A stretch of 10,223 nucleotides of DNA, taken from assembly GCF_000499385.1 (NCBI RefSeq), contig NW_013654616.1, positions 7,501 to 17,723 on the forward strand, written 5' to 3'. The DNA comes from Eimeria necatrix. Taxonomy: Eukaryota; Apicomplexa; Conoidasida; Eucoccidiorida; Eimeriidae. Shown piece by piece: positions 1 to 7,455 of this stretch. Both the position numbers and the translations under genes were made by a program. Position 1 is the first letter of the stretch, and every line of letters starts with the position of its first letter. A model generated the notes under the pieces. It was not told the origin of the DNA. It made no database searches and worked only from the letters and a program-made list of their open reading frames with translations.

Positions 1-582
1 CTGCTGCTGCTGCTGCTGCTGCTGCCTCAGGGCAAAGTTTTCGTTCGAAAGGCTCTGCAGCTGCTGCTGCGCCTCTTGCTGCTGCTGCTGCTGCTGCTGC
101 TGCAGCTGCTGCTGCTGCTGCTGCAGCTCGAACACTAGCCGCCGCCCGTACTCTTCAGTCACCTGCGCCACTCAGAAACCCTAAACCCTAAACCCTAAAC
201 CATAAACCCTAAACCTTCACCTCGAAATCCCAAACCCTAAACCCTAAACCCTAAACCCTAAACCCTCGTCTCAAAGCTCTAAACCCTCGCCTCAAGGCCC
301 CAAACCTTAAACCCTAGACCGTCGCCTCGAAAGCCAAACCCTAAGCTTAAAGCCTAAACCCTCGCCTCAAAGCCCCAAACCCTAAACCCTAAACCCTAGG
401 GTTTAGACGCTAAAAGGGTCCCACAAACCCTAAAAAGGGGAGCAGCAAAAGGACCTTTTTGACTTCCATTGCAACAGCAGCTTCAATTTCTCTTTTGTGT
501 TTTATTTGCATTTTTCTTTCCCTCAAAAACCACTCTTCTTCCATTCTCCTTTGCATTTCAGTCAGAGACTGCGGCGCAGGCA

Positions 583-623
<41 letters not shown>

Positions 624-786
624 GGCGGGAAGCGCTGCTCGTACTGCTGCTGCGCATACGGGTAGTAGTACTGCTGCTGCTGCTGCTGCGGGAACTGCGG
701 CTGCAGCTGCTGCTGCTGCTGCTGCTGCGGCGGCAGCGTGTACGGGCTTCCGGGGCTCAACTCTCCCCGTCTGTCCAAGTGCCACC

Positions 787-834
<48 letters not shown>

Positions 835-1079
835 TGCTAGGCATTCTGCTGCTGCTGGTCTCCAGACTTTCGCTGTCACTCCAAGAAGAAAAAGAGACTG
901 TCTCTTCATCGCCCACGAGCACGCGGCAGCGAAAGGGGGGTCTGTTGTCTTTGCTGCTGCTGCTGCTGCATGCAGCAGCAGCAGCAGCAGCAGCAGCGCC
1001 TCCTGCTGCTACTGCTTCGCTTATCGCAGGCTGCATGTCCAGCACTTTGCCTACGTATTCCCGCCGCTCCTTTTGCTGC

Positions 1080-1114
<35 letters not shown>

Positions 1115-1175
1115 CTCTTGAGCTGCAGTCTCTTTGCTGCTGCTCGCCATAAGCCGGCCTTCGCTGCTGCTCCTC

Positions 1176-1216
<41 letters not shown>

Positions 1217-1293
1217 TTCGCCCCTCTTTGGAGGAACTAGTGCTCCTAATACAAAAAGAAAAGCACCACACAAAAAGTGCACATGCTGCTGCC

Positions 1294-1337
<44 letters not shown>

Positions 1338-1645
1338 GGCTGTGCTGGAGCTGCTTTTTCTACTGCTGCTACAACTACTGTTGCTGCTGCTGCTGCTGCT
1401 GCTGCACTGACTGGTTTGCTTCGGAGTTTCTTTGGTGGCTCCACTGTTGTTTCTGAGAGGCCTCTCGAGAAAGGCCTGAGAGAAAAAAAAAGAAAAAGAA
1501 TTAAAATTTGAATTGAAGAAAAGATTAAATTCAAAATGTTTTAGTTACAAGAAATTCGCTGCTGCAGCTGCAACAAATAAATGTTCCCTTAAGCTGCGCA
1601 CCTCTTCTTCCTCCTTGTATAAACCCCTGCCAAGCCTTTTATCTC

Positions 1646-1694
<49 letters not shown>

Positions 1695-2122
1695 AGATGA
1701 TTTTGACTCCGTGGGTTTTTGAGGGTAAGTCAGCAAAGGATAGGTGTCTGTACACCTGAAGAGGCAGCAGCAAACGCAGCAGTTTTGAGAAGTTTTATTT
1801 CTGAAAAGAAAAATGGAAAAAAGAAAAAGAGCAAAACGCGCAGTTGCTGAGGTGTACGTACACCTGAGGCTTCGGCAGCTCCTTCGGGTCGTAGAGGAAG
1901 TCCACATCTTTTTTGAGAACTAAAAGCAAAAGAAAACAGAAATTAAATTCATATTCTTTTATTTATTTATTATTTCTTTATTTTCTGCCACTTTAACTGA
2001 AATGGGAGAAAACGAATCTTCAATTTGCAAATCCGAAGCGCGAATTTCAGGTGTACGTACACCTCACCTTGAAGCGCTCTCGCGAACCGGTCCAGACTGT
2101 CTTCTTCTTTTGAAACTGCCAT
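1..2122 (-). CDS. Gln/Ala/Ser-rich protein of unknown function, five predicted exons, 3' partial
   Basis: I do not recognise this protein. Proposed exons, in transcript order, are 2122-2068, 1919-1864, 1690-1602, 1475-455 and 162-1, continuing beyond the window. The ATG at 2122 has a favourable context (AAAATGG), and the protein starts MAVSKEEDSLDRFARALQ. Exon 1 ends one base into a codon and exon 2 completes it, giving VLKKDVDFLYDPKELPKPQ. Exon 3 is a Gln tract followed by EIKGLAGVYTRRKK and ends two bases into a codon; exon 4 restores the frame at RPFSRGLSE. Exons 2 and 4 follow good acceptors (TTTTGCTTTTAG and a long T/C run ending CTCTCAG). Exon 4 holds alternating Ala, Gln and Ser tracts, a short hydrophobic stretch (FLCGAFLFVLGALV) and a charged, probably helical end (LTEMQRRMEEEWFLRERK). 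Exon 5 continues as VTEEYGRRLVFEL plus poly-Gln, suggesting a coiled coil. The donor of exon 4 (AAG/GTCCTT) and the acceptor of exon 3 are weak. Exon 4 is the safest exon. The start could also be internal to a longer gene, because an acceptor-like TTAG lies just upstream of the ATG. Confidence 0.55.
163..454 (-). repeat. Telomere-like CCCTAAA array inside a predicted intron
   Basis: Perfect and degenerate AAACCCT units run from about 175 to 431 on the plus strand. They are interrupted by CTCGCCTCAAAGCC-like spacers that themselves recur at about 218-230, 267-300, 325-340 and 360-375. Near 389-406 the array reverses orientation, giving an 18-bp perfect palindrome (CTAAACCCTAGGGTTTAG). The stretch fills the proposed last intron of the Gln/Ala-rich gene, so its transcript would carry the G-rich strand. 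Confidence 0.85.
578..1410. repeat. Cluster of CTG/CAG trinucleotide tracts encoding homopolymers
   Basis: More than ten CTG (plus-strand) tracts of roughly 5 to 15 units lie within the large exon at 455-1475. On the minus strand they read as poly-Gln (CAG), poly-Ala (GCA) or poly-Ser (AGC) depending on frame. Because the repeat is open in several frames on both strands, overlapping open frames here are not evidence of further genes. Similar tracts occur at 1-24, 78-122, 1649-1690, 2607-2663, 2812-2855, 2978-3012 and 4754-4783. Homopolymeric amino-acid repeats of this kind are a known feature of Eimeria proteins. Confidence 0.9.
952..989. repeat. 38-bp perfect palindrome made by CTG to CAG inversion
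   Basis: A CTG run (952-970) turns into a CAG run (971-989) through a central GCATGC, giving two arms that are exact reverse complements. It lies inside the large coding exon of the minus-strand gene. There it changes the encoded run from Ala (GCT) through Ala-Cys to Ser (AGC) without breaking the frame. Confidence 0.9.
1742..1757. repeat. Dispersed palindrome, AGGTGTCTGTACACCT form
   Basis: A near-palindromic 16-mer with a two-base asymmetric centre, within the proposed second intron of the minus-strand gene. On that strand it follows CTCTTCAG, so it could act as a donor (CAG/GTGTACAG) for a cryptic 45-nt exon at 1800-1756. Confidence 0.6.
1850..1865. repeat. Dispersed palindrome AGGTGTACGTACACCT at the exon 2 splice donor
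   Basis: A perfect 16-bp palindrome. On the minus strand it contains the proposed exon 2 donor (CCTCAG/GTGTACG), so the 5' splice site lies inside a self-complementary sequence. Confidence 0.65.
2049..2064. repeat. Dispersed palindrome AGGTGTACGTACACCT just inside intron 1
   Basis: The same perfect 16-bp palindrome as at 1850-1865. It begins four bases after the end of exon 1 on the minus strand, where the donor reads CAAG/GTGAG and runs directly into GTGTACG. Confidence 0.65.
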
Positions 2123-2600
2123 TTTGAATGACTAATTTAATAAATAAATGAATTAATTGCAATTAAAATTCAATAAATAAATGATTTGAAGATTCAAATT
2201 GCAAAAACTTCGAAGCCGAGCCGCGCGCCGCCGGAGCTGGGGTGTACGTACACCCCATTCACCTGCAGCTCCTTCGGGCGAAAACTTTGGAGTTTCGTTT
2301 TTGAATTATTTTTATTTTATTTTTATTTATTTTTATTTATTTCTTTTGCCGTTTTGAAGCTCCAGAGGGCTGCATGCAGCAGAGGCAAAGAAGGCGCAGA
2401 AAGTGGACAAGAAAGTCTTCAAAAATTGCTTTTTTTTCAAAAATAAAACTTTTGAAACTCAAATTTAAAATGCAAAATAATAAAAGTGAGGCTTCGGCGG
2501 CTGCGGCGCGGGCAGCGAGGTGTCTGTACACCTGAAGGCCGGCTCACTTCCGCTCTTTTGCCTCCGCAGAAGAGAAAAGGAGTTTTGCTGTTTTCGGGTC
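2123..2600. other. AT-rich region with two GC-rich islands; no gene assembled
   Basis: This stretch lies upstream of the predicted minus-strand start at 2122. It includes a 20-bp perfect palindrome at 2238-2257 (core GGGGTGTACGTACACCCC) and the AGGTGTCTGTACACCT form at 2518-2533. Both sit in GC-rich islands about 80 bp long. A third island at about 2355-2425 follows a T-rich run on the plus strand; one plus frame reads EAKKAQKVDKKVFKN, which looks protein-like, but the other two plus frames look equally open. I found no start codon and donor combination that makes a convincing gene. Promoter elements for the minus-strand gene probably lie here, but I recognise none. Confidence 0.4.
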
Positions 2601-2606
2601 TCTCGA

Positions 2607-2663
2607 GCTGCTGCTGCTGCTGCAGCAGCAGCAGCAGCAGCAGCTGCTGCTGCTGCTGCTGCT
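2607..2663. repeat. CTG-CAG-CTG double inversion, overlapping perfect palindromes
   Basis: Five CTG units are followed by seven CAG units (2623-2643) and six CTG units. The first flip makes a 32-bp perfect palindrome (2607-2638) and the second a 40-bp one (2624-2663). The GCN frame reads alanine throughout in both orientations, so inversion would be silent for a poly-Ala protein. No gene could be assigned here. Confidence 0.88.
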
Positions 2664-2810
2664 CGTGGGAGCTCCGCCGCGCTTTGGGACTTTTTTGAAA
2701 GCTTTGAATGCCCTTTGATAAGCCCTTTTGCTAATTTGAAGGGTTTATTCCTTTTCTTTGATTCCGCAAAGAAGTTGGCCTAAACCGCTTCACTCGAGCC
2801 GCTGTGTCCC

Positions 2811-2855
<45 letters not shown>

Positions 2856-2976
2856 AACACAGGGGAGCTTTGGAGGGTCGTCCGCGCCAAAGTCCCTTTT
2901 AAAGCCTCCTTTGTCTTCCCTTTTGCAGTTTAAATTCAAAATCAAAGAAGATCCTGCTGAGGCTCGGCGGCGCGAC

Positions 2977-3012
<36 letters not shown>

Positions 3013-3131
3013 GGCCAGCGAAGCAGCGGCGGGGGCGGAAAGGGGAAAAGGGGTTCAGATCTTTTGAATTTGCTTTTGTTGAAGAGTAAACTTTCGTAAA
3101 AAACAAAAAATAAAAGAATTAATTCTTTTTT
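2664..3131. other. Region with two CTG tracts and ambiguous exon-like sequence
   Basis: GCT/CTG runs at 2812-2855 and 2978-3012 are flanked by sequence open on both strands. On the plus strand, an Ala tract is followed by TQGSFGGSSAPKSLLKP. After an acceptor-like run (CTTCCCTTTTGCAG, ending near 2928), a second Ala tract is followed by SEAAAGAERGKG. On the minus strand the same tracts read as poly-Gln, followed by RSRRRASAGSS and RGHSGSSEA. Both readings suit Eimeria proteins, so I assign no strand. Confidence 0.3.
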
Positions 3132-3226
3132 GCTGCTGGTTTCCCCGCTTTCCGCGCCCTCCAGCAACTTGAACTGCTGCAGCAGCTGCAGCCGAACCGA
3201 CAGGGCCTCACCGGTGGTTTGGGGCC
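3132..3226 (-). CDS. Candidate exon of an unassigned gene
   Basis: The minus strand has a pyrimidine-rich acceptor (TTTGCTTTCTTTCTTGCTGGACTCCAG) just before 3226. After it comes a GC3-rich reading that includes GPQTTGEA, LSVRLQLLQQFKLLEGAES and GETSSKK. No clear GT donor follows, so the exon end is uncertain. The opposite strand also offers an acceptor (CGCGCCCTCCAG) and a short reading (QLELLQQLQPNRQGLTG) ending in ACCG/GTGGTT. Codon bias favours the minus strand slightly. I cannot name a family. Confidence 0.3.
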
Positions 3227-3740
3227 CTGGAGTCCAGCAAGAAAGAAAGCAAACTTGTTTTAAAGTTGCATTTGAATTTAAATTTTATTTTTAGATTTGA
3301 TTTTAGCGATTTAATCCCGCCGGATCAAGGGTCTGGGGTGTACGGACAGCTGACCGCGCGCGCAGTCGCTCTCCAGATTTTCTCTGCTGCATCTCTTCGC
3401 CTCTTCTTCTCCGAAGACTCTTAAACGAACAAGCAAACTTAAAAAGTAAAATAAAAGAACTGCAATTAATTCTTTATTCTGTTTTCACTCCGAGTGTCTT
3501 AACTGCGGAACCTGAACGAGTGGTTCTGCACAGCCGCGAGGTGTACAGACACCCCGGCCGACGGGAAGCCGCGGCGATGCAGAACTGCAGAAAATGCAGC
3601 TCTGAAGCTGCAAAAAGAAAATTAAATTTAAATTATAAATAATAAATTAAAAAAGGGATATTTTGGCTTTTGAAGCGAAGCTGAACGAACTCGCGGCGGC
3701 CATTTTTGGTCGTTTTGCTCCTGTAGCTCCAGTCAAACTC
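3227..3740. other. AT-rich DNA with three GC-rich islands and degenerate palindromes
   Basis: Islands at about 3320-3420, 3490-3600 and 3670-3740 contain degenerate copies of the palindrome (3337-3350, and 3539-3554 as AGGTGTACAGACACCC). Each has open, protein-like readings on both strands. Examples are SSEKKRRRDAAEKIWRAT on the minus strand near 3420-3360 and GVYGQLTARAVALQ on the plus strand near 3335-3380. A minus-strand ATG at 3703 sits in a strong context (CAAAAATGGCC) and reads MAAASSFSFASKAKI, but it lacks a clear donor before its stop. No consistent exon chain was found. Confidence 0.3.
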
Positions 3741-4289
3741 AGCCATAAAAAGCCGCTTTACGTTTTATTTGTTTCTTTTGAGAGCTGCTTCTTCTTTTAT
3801 TTATTTAATTTTGCAATTTTCTACTCAAGTTTTACTTTAAAACTCAAAAAAATTATTCTGATGTTAAATTGTAACATTTCTTTTAATGGAAACGATGAAA
3901 TACAAGTTGCGAAAACAATAAATAAATGCAGCTCTGAAAACGCAAAAGGTCCCTGAGGCGTTTTCTTTTATTTTTTTGTTTTTTATTTTTATTTGTTTTT
4001 ATTATTTTCAAAAATAAATAAAACGAACAAAAAGGAGAACAGCAACAAAGAGCTTCATGGTCTCCCTTTTATTTATTTCGGATTCTCTTCAAAACATTTT
4101 TCACTTATTTCATTTAAATATTTGGATTAAATTAAATCAATTTAATGCAATCAAAATGACTGTTTAGAAAACAAAAAAGATTTAAATTGTTTTTTCTTTT
4201 ATTCCAACTTTTCTTTTTTTGCAACTTCTGCGGCAAAACAAAGTGAATAAAAATTAATTCTTTGATTATCCTTTTCCAAAACAAAAGTG
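3741..4289. other. AT-rich sequence with no recognisable gene
   Basis: Low-complexity A/T sequence rich in TTTATTT and AAATTAAAT motifs, with stop codons in all frames at short intervals. I see no convincing exon, RNA gene or regulatory site here. It could be intron or intergenic DNA. Confidence 0.5.
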
Positions 4290-4740
4290 CTGCTGCTCCA
4301 GCTAGCCACAGCAGCAGCAGCCAGCAGCAGCTAGCTGCCCAGCGAGCCACAGCTAGCCACAGCTAGCCACAGCTAGCCACAGCTAGCCACAGCTAGCCAC
4401 AGCTAGCCACAGCTAGCCACACAGCTGCTAGCTAGCTGCAGCGCCTTCTGGCTAGCTCCGCGTGGCTCCAGCAAGCCAGCAGCAGTAAGCTGCAGCTAGC
4501 CACAGCTTGCTGCAGCTAGCCAGGGCTTACCGCAGCTAGCCAAAGCTTGCCGCAGCTAGCCAAAGCTTGCTGCAGCTAGCCAGAGCTTGCTGCAGCTTGC
4601 TGCAGCTAGCCAGCGCTCACTGTGGCTAGCTACAGCTAGCCATGGCTTGCTGCTGCTAGCTGTAGCTAGCCAGAGGCTGCTTTGGCAAGCTGCAGCTAGC
4701 CACAAGCCGCAGCTAGCTGCAGCTTGCTGTGGCTAGCTGC
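4290..4740. repeat. GCTAGC minisatellite (10-bp unit AGCTAGCCAC and derivatives)
   Basis: Seven perfect tandem copies of AGCTAGCCAC occupy 4351-4420. From about 4480 to 4740 a looser array of roughly 20-bp units follows, alternating CAGCTAGCC with AGCTTGCTG or AGCTTGCCG. The palindromic core GCTAGC recurs throughout. The unit length is not a multiple of three and contains TAG on both strands, so stops appear in every frame and the array is non-coding. Confidence 0.88.
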
Positions 4741-4751
4741 AGCAGGGCGTG

Positions 4752-4788
<37 letters not shown>

Positions 4789-5188
4789 AAGTGCGCTATT
4801 TAGCATCTTTTTTTGAAGTAAAAAAGCCAAAGAAGTGAATTTGGAGATTTGTTGGTTGAATTGGACTGAGTTTGAAATATTTCCAGAAAAGAAAAGAAGA
4901 AATTGAAAAGTGATTTGGAGTTGAGGGGCTCAAAGGAAGTCCTGGAAAGCTCAGCAGACACCTCAGTTTGAATACAAATTTGTCTTTTCAAATTTTGCAA
5001 TTAAAAACTTGTGCGAAAAACGCGGAAAATGAAAAGCCGCGCAGCAGCAGCAGCAAGCTGGCGGCAGTTTTGTTTTGTTTTGCAGCTTTTCTTTCATTTT
5101 TTGTCTTCTAAAGGAATTAAATTAAATTAAAATGCTTTAAAACTGAAAAAGCTGAACATTTTTTGCGCAGCAGCACCACTGGGCACCC
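4741..5188. other. (CTG)10 tract followed by AT-rich sequence with no recognisable gene
   Basis: A run of ten CTG units (4754-4783) closes the minisatellite region. The rest is AT-rich, with a short CAG run near 5041-5055. The open frames I examined are short, lack protein-like composition and show no splice support. Nothing else is recognised. Confidence 0.5.
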
Positions 5189-5210
5189 GCAGCAGGTGTA
5201 CACCTGCTGC
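5189..5210. repeat. 22-bp perfect palindrome centred on GGTGTACACC
   Basis: The AGGTGTACACCT core is extended by GCAGC/GCTGC arms to a perfect 22-bp palindrome. It sits in a GC-rich island (about 5165-5255). On the minus strand CAGCAG/GTGTACACC could be a splice donor for a short exon-like segment (SAALHACGALQQQ) that follows a GCCTTCAG acceptor. On the plus strand CAG/GTGTACACC is equally possible. It belongs to the same motif family as the palindromes at 1742-3554. Confidence 0.65.
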
Positions 5211-5243
5211 TGCAGCGCCCCACAGGCGTGCAGCGCCGCAGAC

Positions 5244-5693
5244 TGAAGGCAAAGCTGCGGAAAAAAGAAGACTCTGCATTTTAAAAAAGAATAAAAGTAT
5301 TTATTTGCAATAAATTGAACAGAAGACAAGAGGAAACTGGCTGAAAAGGCCGCGGCGCGCAGCAGTCTTCGTGCGCTGCGTCTGCGGAGGGGGTCTTGAA
5401 AAGGAGCGTGCAGCTGGAAACTTCGGCTTTTTTTCGGAATTAAACGGAATTAGAATGCAAATAATAATATTTGTTTTTGGATTTATCTTTTTTTTCGTTA
5501 AAATTAACAATTTAAAACCCCGTTTGGCGCCGGCGTGCAGATCGCAGGGCGTGCAAGATCGCACTCTCGGGTTGGTTTCAGTTTCCCGCTGCAGTCCTTC
5601 CTCGCTGGCTTTCTCGCGAGTTTTTTCTTTTCTTTTTTGTTTTTATTTCCCTTTTTGTTTTCAATTCCAATTCACTTCTTTCCCGCGTCGAAA
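5244..5693. other. Upstream region of the PNP gene, no defined promoter
   Basis: Mixed GC-rich (about 5340-5420) and AT-rich sequence leading to the PNP start codon. The last 90 bases are strongly pyrimidine-rich (TTTTCTTTTCTTTTTTG and similar). That could be a 5' untranslated region, or an acceptor tract if a non-coding first exon exists. I recognise no core promoter element. Confidence 0.35.
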
Positions 5694-7069
5694 ATGGAAG
5701 GCGTAGAAGTGCAGCCGCACATTCAACTCCGCCGGGTAGGTCGTGTCTGCTTTCCACCGGAAACTTGAATTCCGCGTTTCTTTCCGCTTTTTCGCGGCTT
5801 CTTTTGCAAAAACTTTCTTCTTTTGCAAAACAATTTGAAATTAGCGGAATTTAAACGGCGAAAGAGGAATTATCTCCTCAGATTTGCGTTTGTCGCGGCC
5901 GCCGAGTTCAAGAAAGGCTTCGCTGCCTCGGGCGCGGTTCCGCGGGAAACCCGGGGAAAGCGGCGCGAGTTGCGGATTTTTTTGCTTCTTTTTGCTTTTT
6001 TTCGCTTTTTAATTGTTTTATTTGTTATTTGTGTTCTTTTGTTTGCTTTTTTAGGGCCAGGTGCAGCCGGTGGTGCTGACGATGGGGGATCCGAAGCGGG
6101 TGGACGAAGTGGCGGCTCTGTGCGACAGCGCGGAGCCGCTGGCCTTCAACCGCGAGTTCAAATCTGCAAATGTGGTCAAAGACGGACAAAAGTTCACAGT
6201 AATATCTCACGGAATTGGTTGTTGCAGTTCGATGATCTGTTTCGAGGAGCTGATCAAGCTGGGCGCGAAGGTGATCATCCGCGCGGGCACCTGCGGCAGC
6301 ATGAAGCCCGACAGGGTCAAAAGAGGAGATATTTGCGTCCCTTTTGCTGCAGCAAGAGATAATGATGTTTGCGACTTGTACATCCCCCCGAGAATGCCTG
6401 CGGTGGCGACTCCGCGGGTGTTCCAGAGCCTCCTGGAAAGTGGAAAGCAGCTCGGAATTGGCCTCTCCCAGGGCATCGCGCTGACCAATGGTCTCTTCTA
6501 CGGCCACGGCAAAGAACACCTCCAAAACTTGACCACTTGGAGCAAATTTACAGACATAATTGACTGCGAATTCCAATCTCTTTTCCTCGTGGGCATTGGC
6601 CGCGGAATCGAAACCGGCGGCATTGCCACGGTCGACGGATCACCCCTTCAGTGGGACCAGGTGACGCCAAATTCCCCCAAATTTAATCCCTTTTAATTGT
6701 TTTATTTCTTTTAATTGTTTTTAATTCCTTTTTATTCCCTTTTAGTCCCAAATTGCTTCTTTTTCCCGAAGAAATGCGGGCCAGAGGCGCGGGAAAGCTG
6801 CATTGCGTGGGCGCGGAACCCCGAGTTGAACAGACACCCGGCAGCAGCCCTTCTTGGGGGAATTAATTTCTTTTTAAATTGTTAAATTGTTAATTAATTA
6901 TATAATAATTGATAAATAATCAATTTATAAAACTTCAAGTTTTGTTTTCTCTTGTTCGCAGGCCAATTATGACCCTTCGGGAAACGCCGTTGCGGAAGGC
7001 AAGAAGAAGATGCTGACAGTTGCAATTCACACTTGCGCGAAGTTGACGCGGGAGTTCAGCGGCCACTGA
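5694..7069 (+). CDS. PNP: Purine nucleoside phosphorylase (NP-I family, apicomplexan type), three exons, complete
   Basis: Exons are 5694-5735, 6055-6660 and 6962-7069, giving 251 residues, close to the roughly 245-250 of Plasmodium and Toxoplasma PNP. The enzyme cleaves purine nucleosides with phosphate to base and ribose-1-phosphate, a cytosolic step in the purine salvage these parasites need. Exon 1 reads MEGVEVQPHIQLRR, with His9 matching the conserved N-terminal His of the family. Further landmarks are GDPKRV (25-30), NREFKS (46-51), SHGIG (65-69), the phosphate-binding IRAGTCGS (89-96), KRGDIC (103-108), Tyr163, DCEF (184-187) and VDGSPLQWD (207-215). Asp208 is the expected general acid. 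Both introns (5736-6054 and 6661-6961) are GT-AG, in phase 0, with T-rich or TTGTTCGCAG acceptors. The start context is AAAATGG. The usual Met-Glu of the ribose site is Cys185-Glu186 here. The close relative uridine phosphorylase is the main alternative. Confidence 0.93.
5736..6054 (+). other. PNP intron 1 with an internal GC-rich island
   Basis: The donor is CGG/GTAGGT and the acceptor a 40-base T-rich run ending TTTTTTAG. About 5855-5975 is GC-rich although it is clearly intronic, because the protein is continuous across the junction. GC-rich islands alone are therefore not proof of exons in this window. Confidence 0.85.
6661..6961 (+). other. PNP intron 2 with a GC-rich island carrying a degenerate palindrome half
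   Basis: The donor is CAG/GTGACG and the acceptor CTTGTTCGCAG. A GC-rich island at about 6766-6860 includes GTTGAACAGACACCC (6825-6839). That resembles GTGTACAGACACCCC of the palindrome at 3539-3554, so a family member may sit inside a well-defined intron. Confidence 0.7.
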
Positions 7070-7181
7070 GTTTTTTGAAATCAAAAATGAAATGAAAAGA
7101 AAGTTTGAAATAAATAAATAAAATAAAAAGAAAGTTTGAAAAAATAAATCAAATTAATTTGGTTTCGCAGTTTGTTCGCAG

Positions 7182-7455
7182 TCATTCGTCAACAAAGCCA
7201 ACTTGAACGAATGCAGCTCGTGCCTGTGCCCGCCGCGGCAGGTTCTTCGAGTGAAATGCGCGGAAAGTGCATTTAAATGAATTAAATTGAGAATTAAATT
7301 CAATTAAATTCAATTAAATTCAATTAAATTCAAAAAAAGTATTTATTTTCGACGATTTATCTTCGATTAAGTTGAAGATCGCTGAGGCGTGCGCGTGCGC
7401 TGCACTGTATGCGCTAAAATGTGTCCAGAAAGCTCTTTTTGCAAACGAGGTTTGA
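7182..7455 (+). CDS. Two candidate exons of an unassigned plus-strand product
   Basis: After TTTGTTCGCAG, segment 7182-7241 reads SFVNKANLNECSSCLCPPRQ in phase 0 and ends at a donor-like CAG/GTTCTT; it could also run on to a TGA at 7278-7280. Segment 7372-7455 follows CTTCGATTAAG and reads LKIAEACACAALYAL then KCVQKALFANEV and a stop, again in phase 0, so the two would splice without a frame break. The pair lies just downstream of the PNP stop, in the same direction. No upstream exon or start was found. They could be an alternative PNP 3' end, a small separate gene or chance. I recognise no family. Confidence 0.3.

Noticed and set aside
177..430. True chromosome end (telomere) at the left edge
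   Set aside because: CCCTAAA units are degenerate, change orientation, are interrupted by other sequence and are flanked by coding sequence on both sides, so they are interstitial.
1243..1285. Short intron within the large exon, around the hydrophobic FLCGAFLFVLGALV segment
   Set aside because: A GTGCAC to ATTAG intron would be only 37 nt and splicing it would bring an early stop codon, so I kept the segment as coding.
469..1511. Many plus-strand open frames of poly-Ala, poly-Leu, poly-Cys or poly-Ser
   Set aside because: They are shadows of the CTG tracts, open in several frames at once. The minus-strand frame has non-repeat, charged protein-like segments and phase-matched splice sites.
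4351..4420. CRISPR-like array
   Set aside because: Units are 10 bp, directly adjacent and without unique spacers, in a eukaryotic genome; it is a minisatellite.
6025..6576. Minus-strand open frame of about 180 residues opposite PNP
   Set aside because: It overlaps the antisense of the strongly conserved PNP exon, has no recognisable motif and is explained by GC-rich codon usage.
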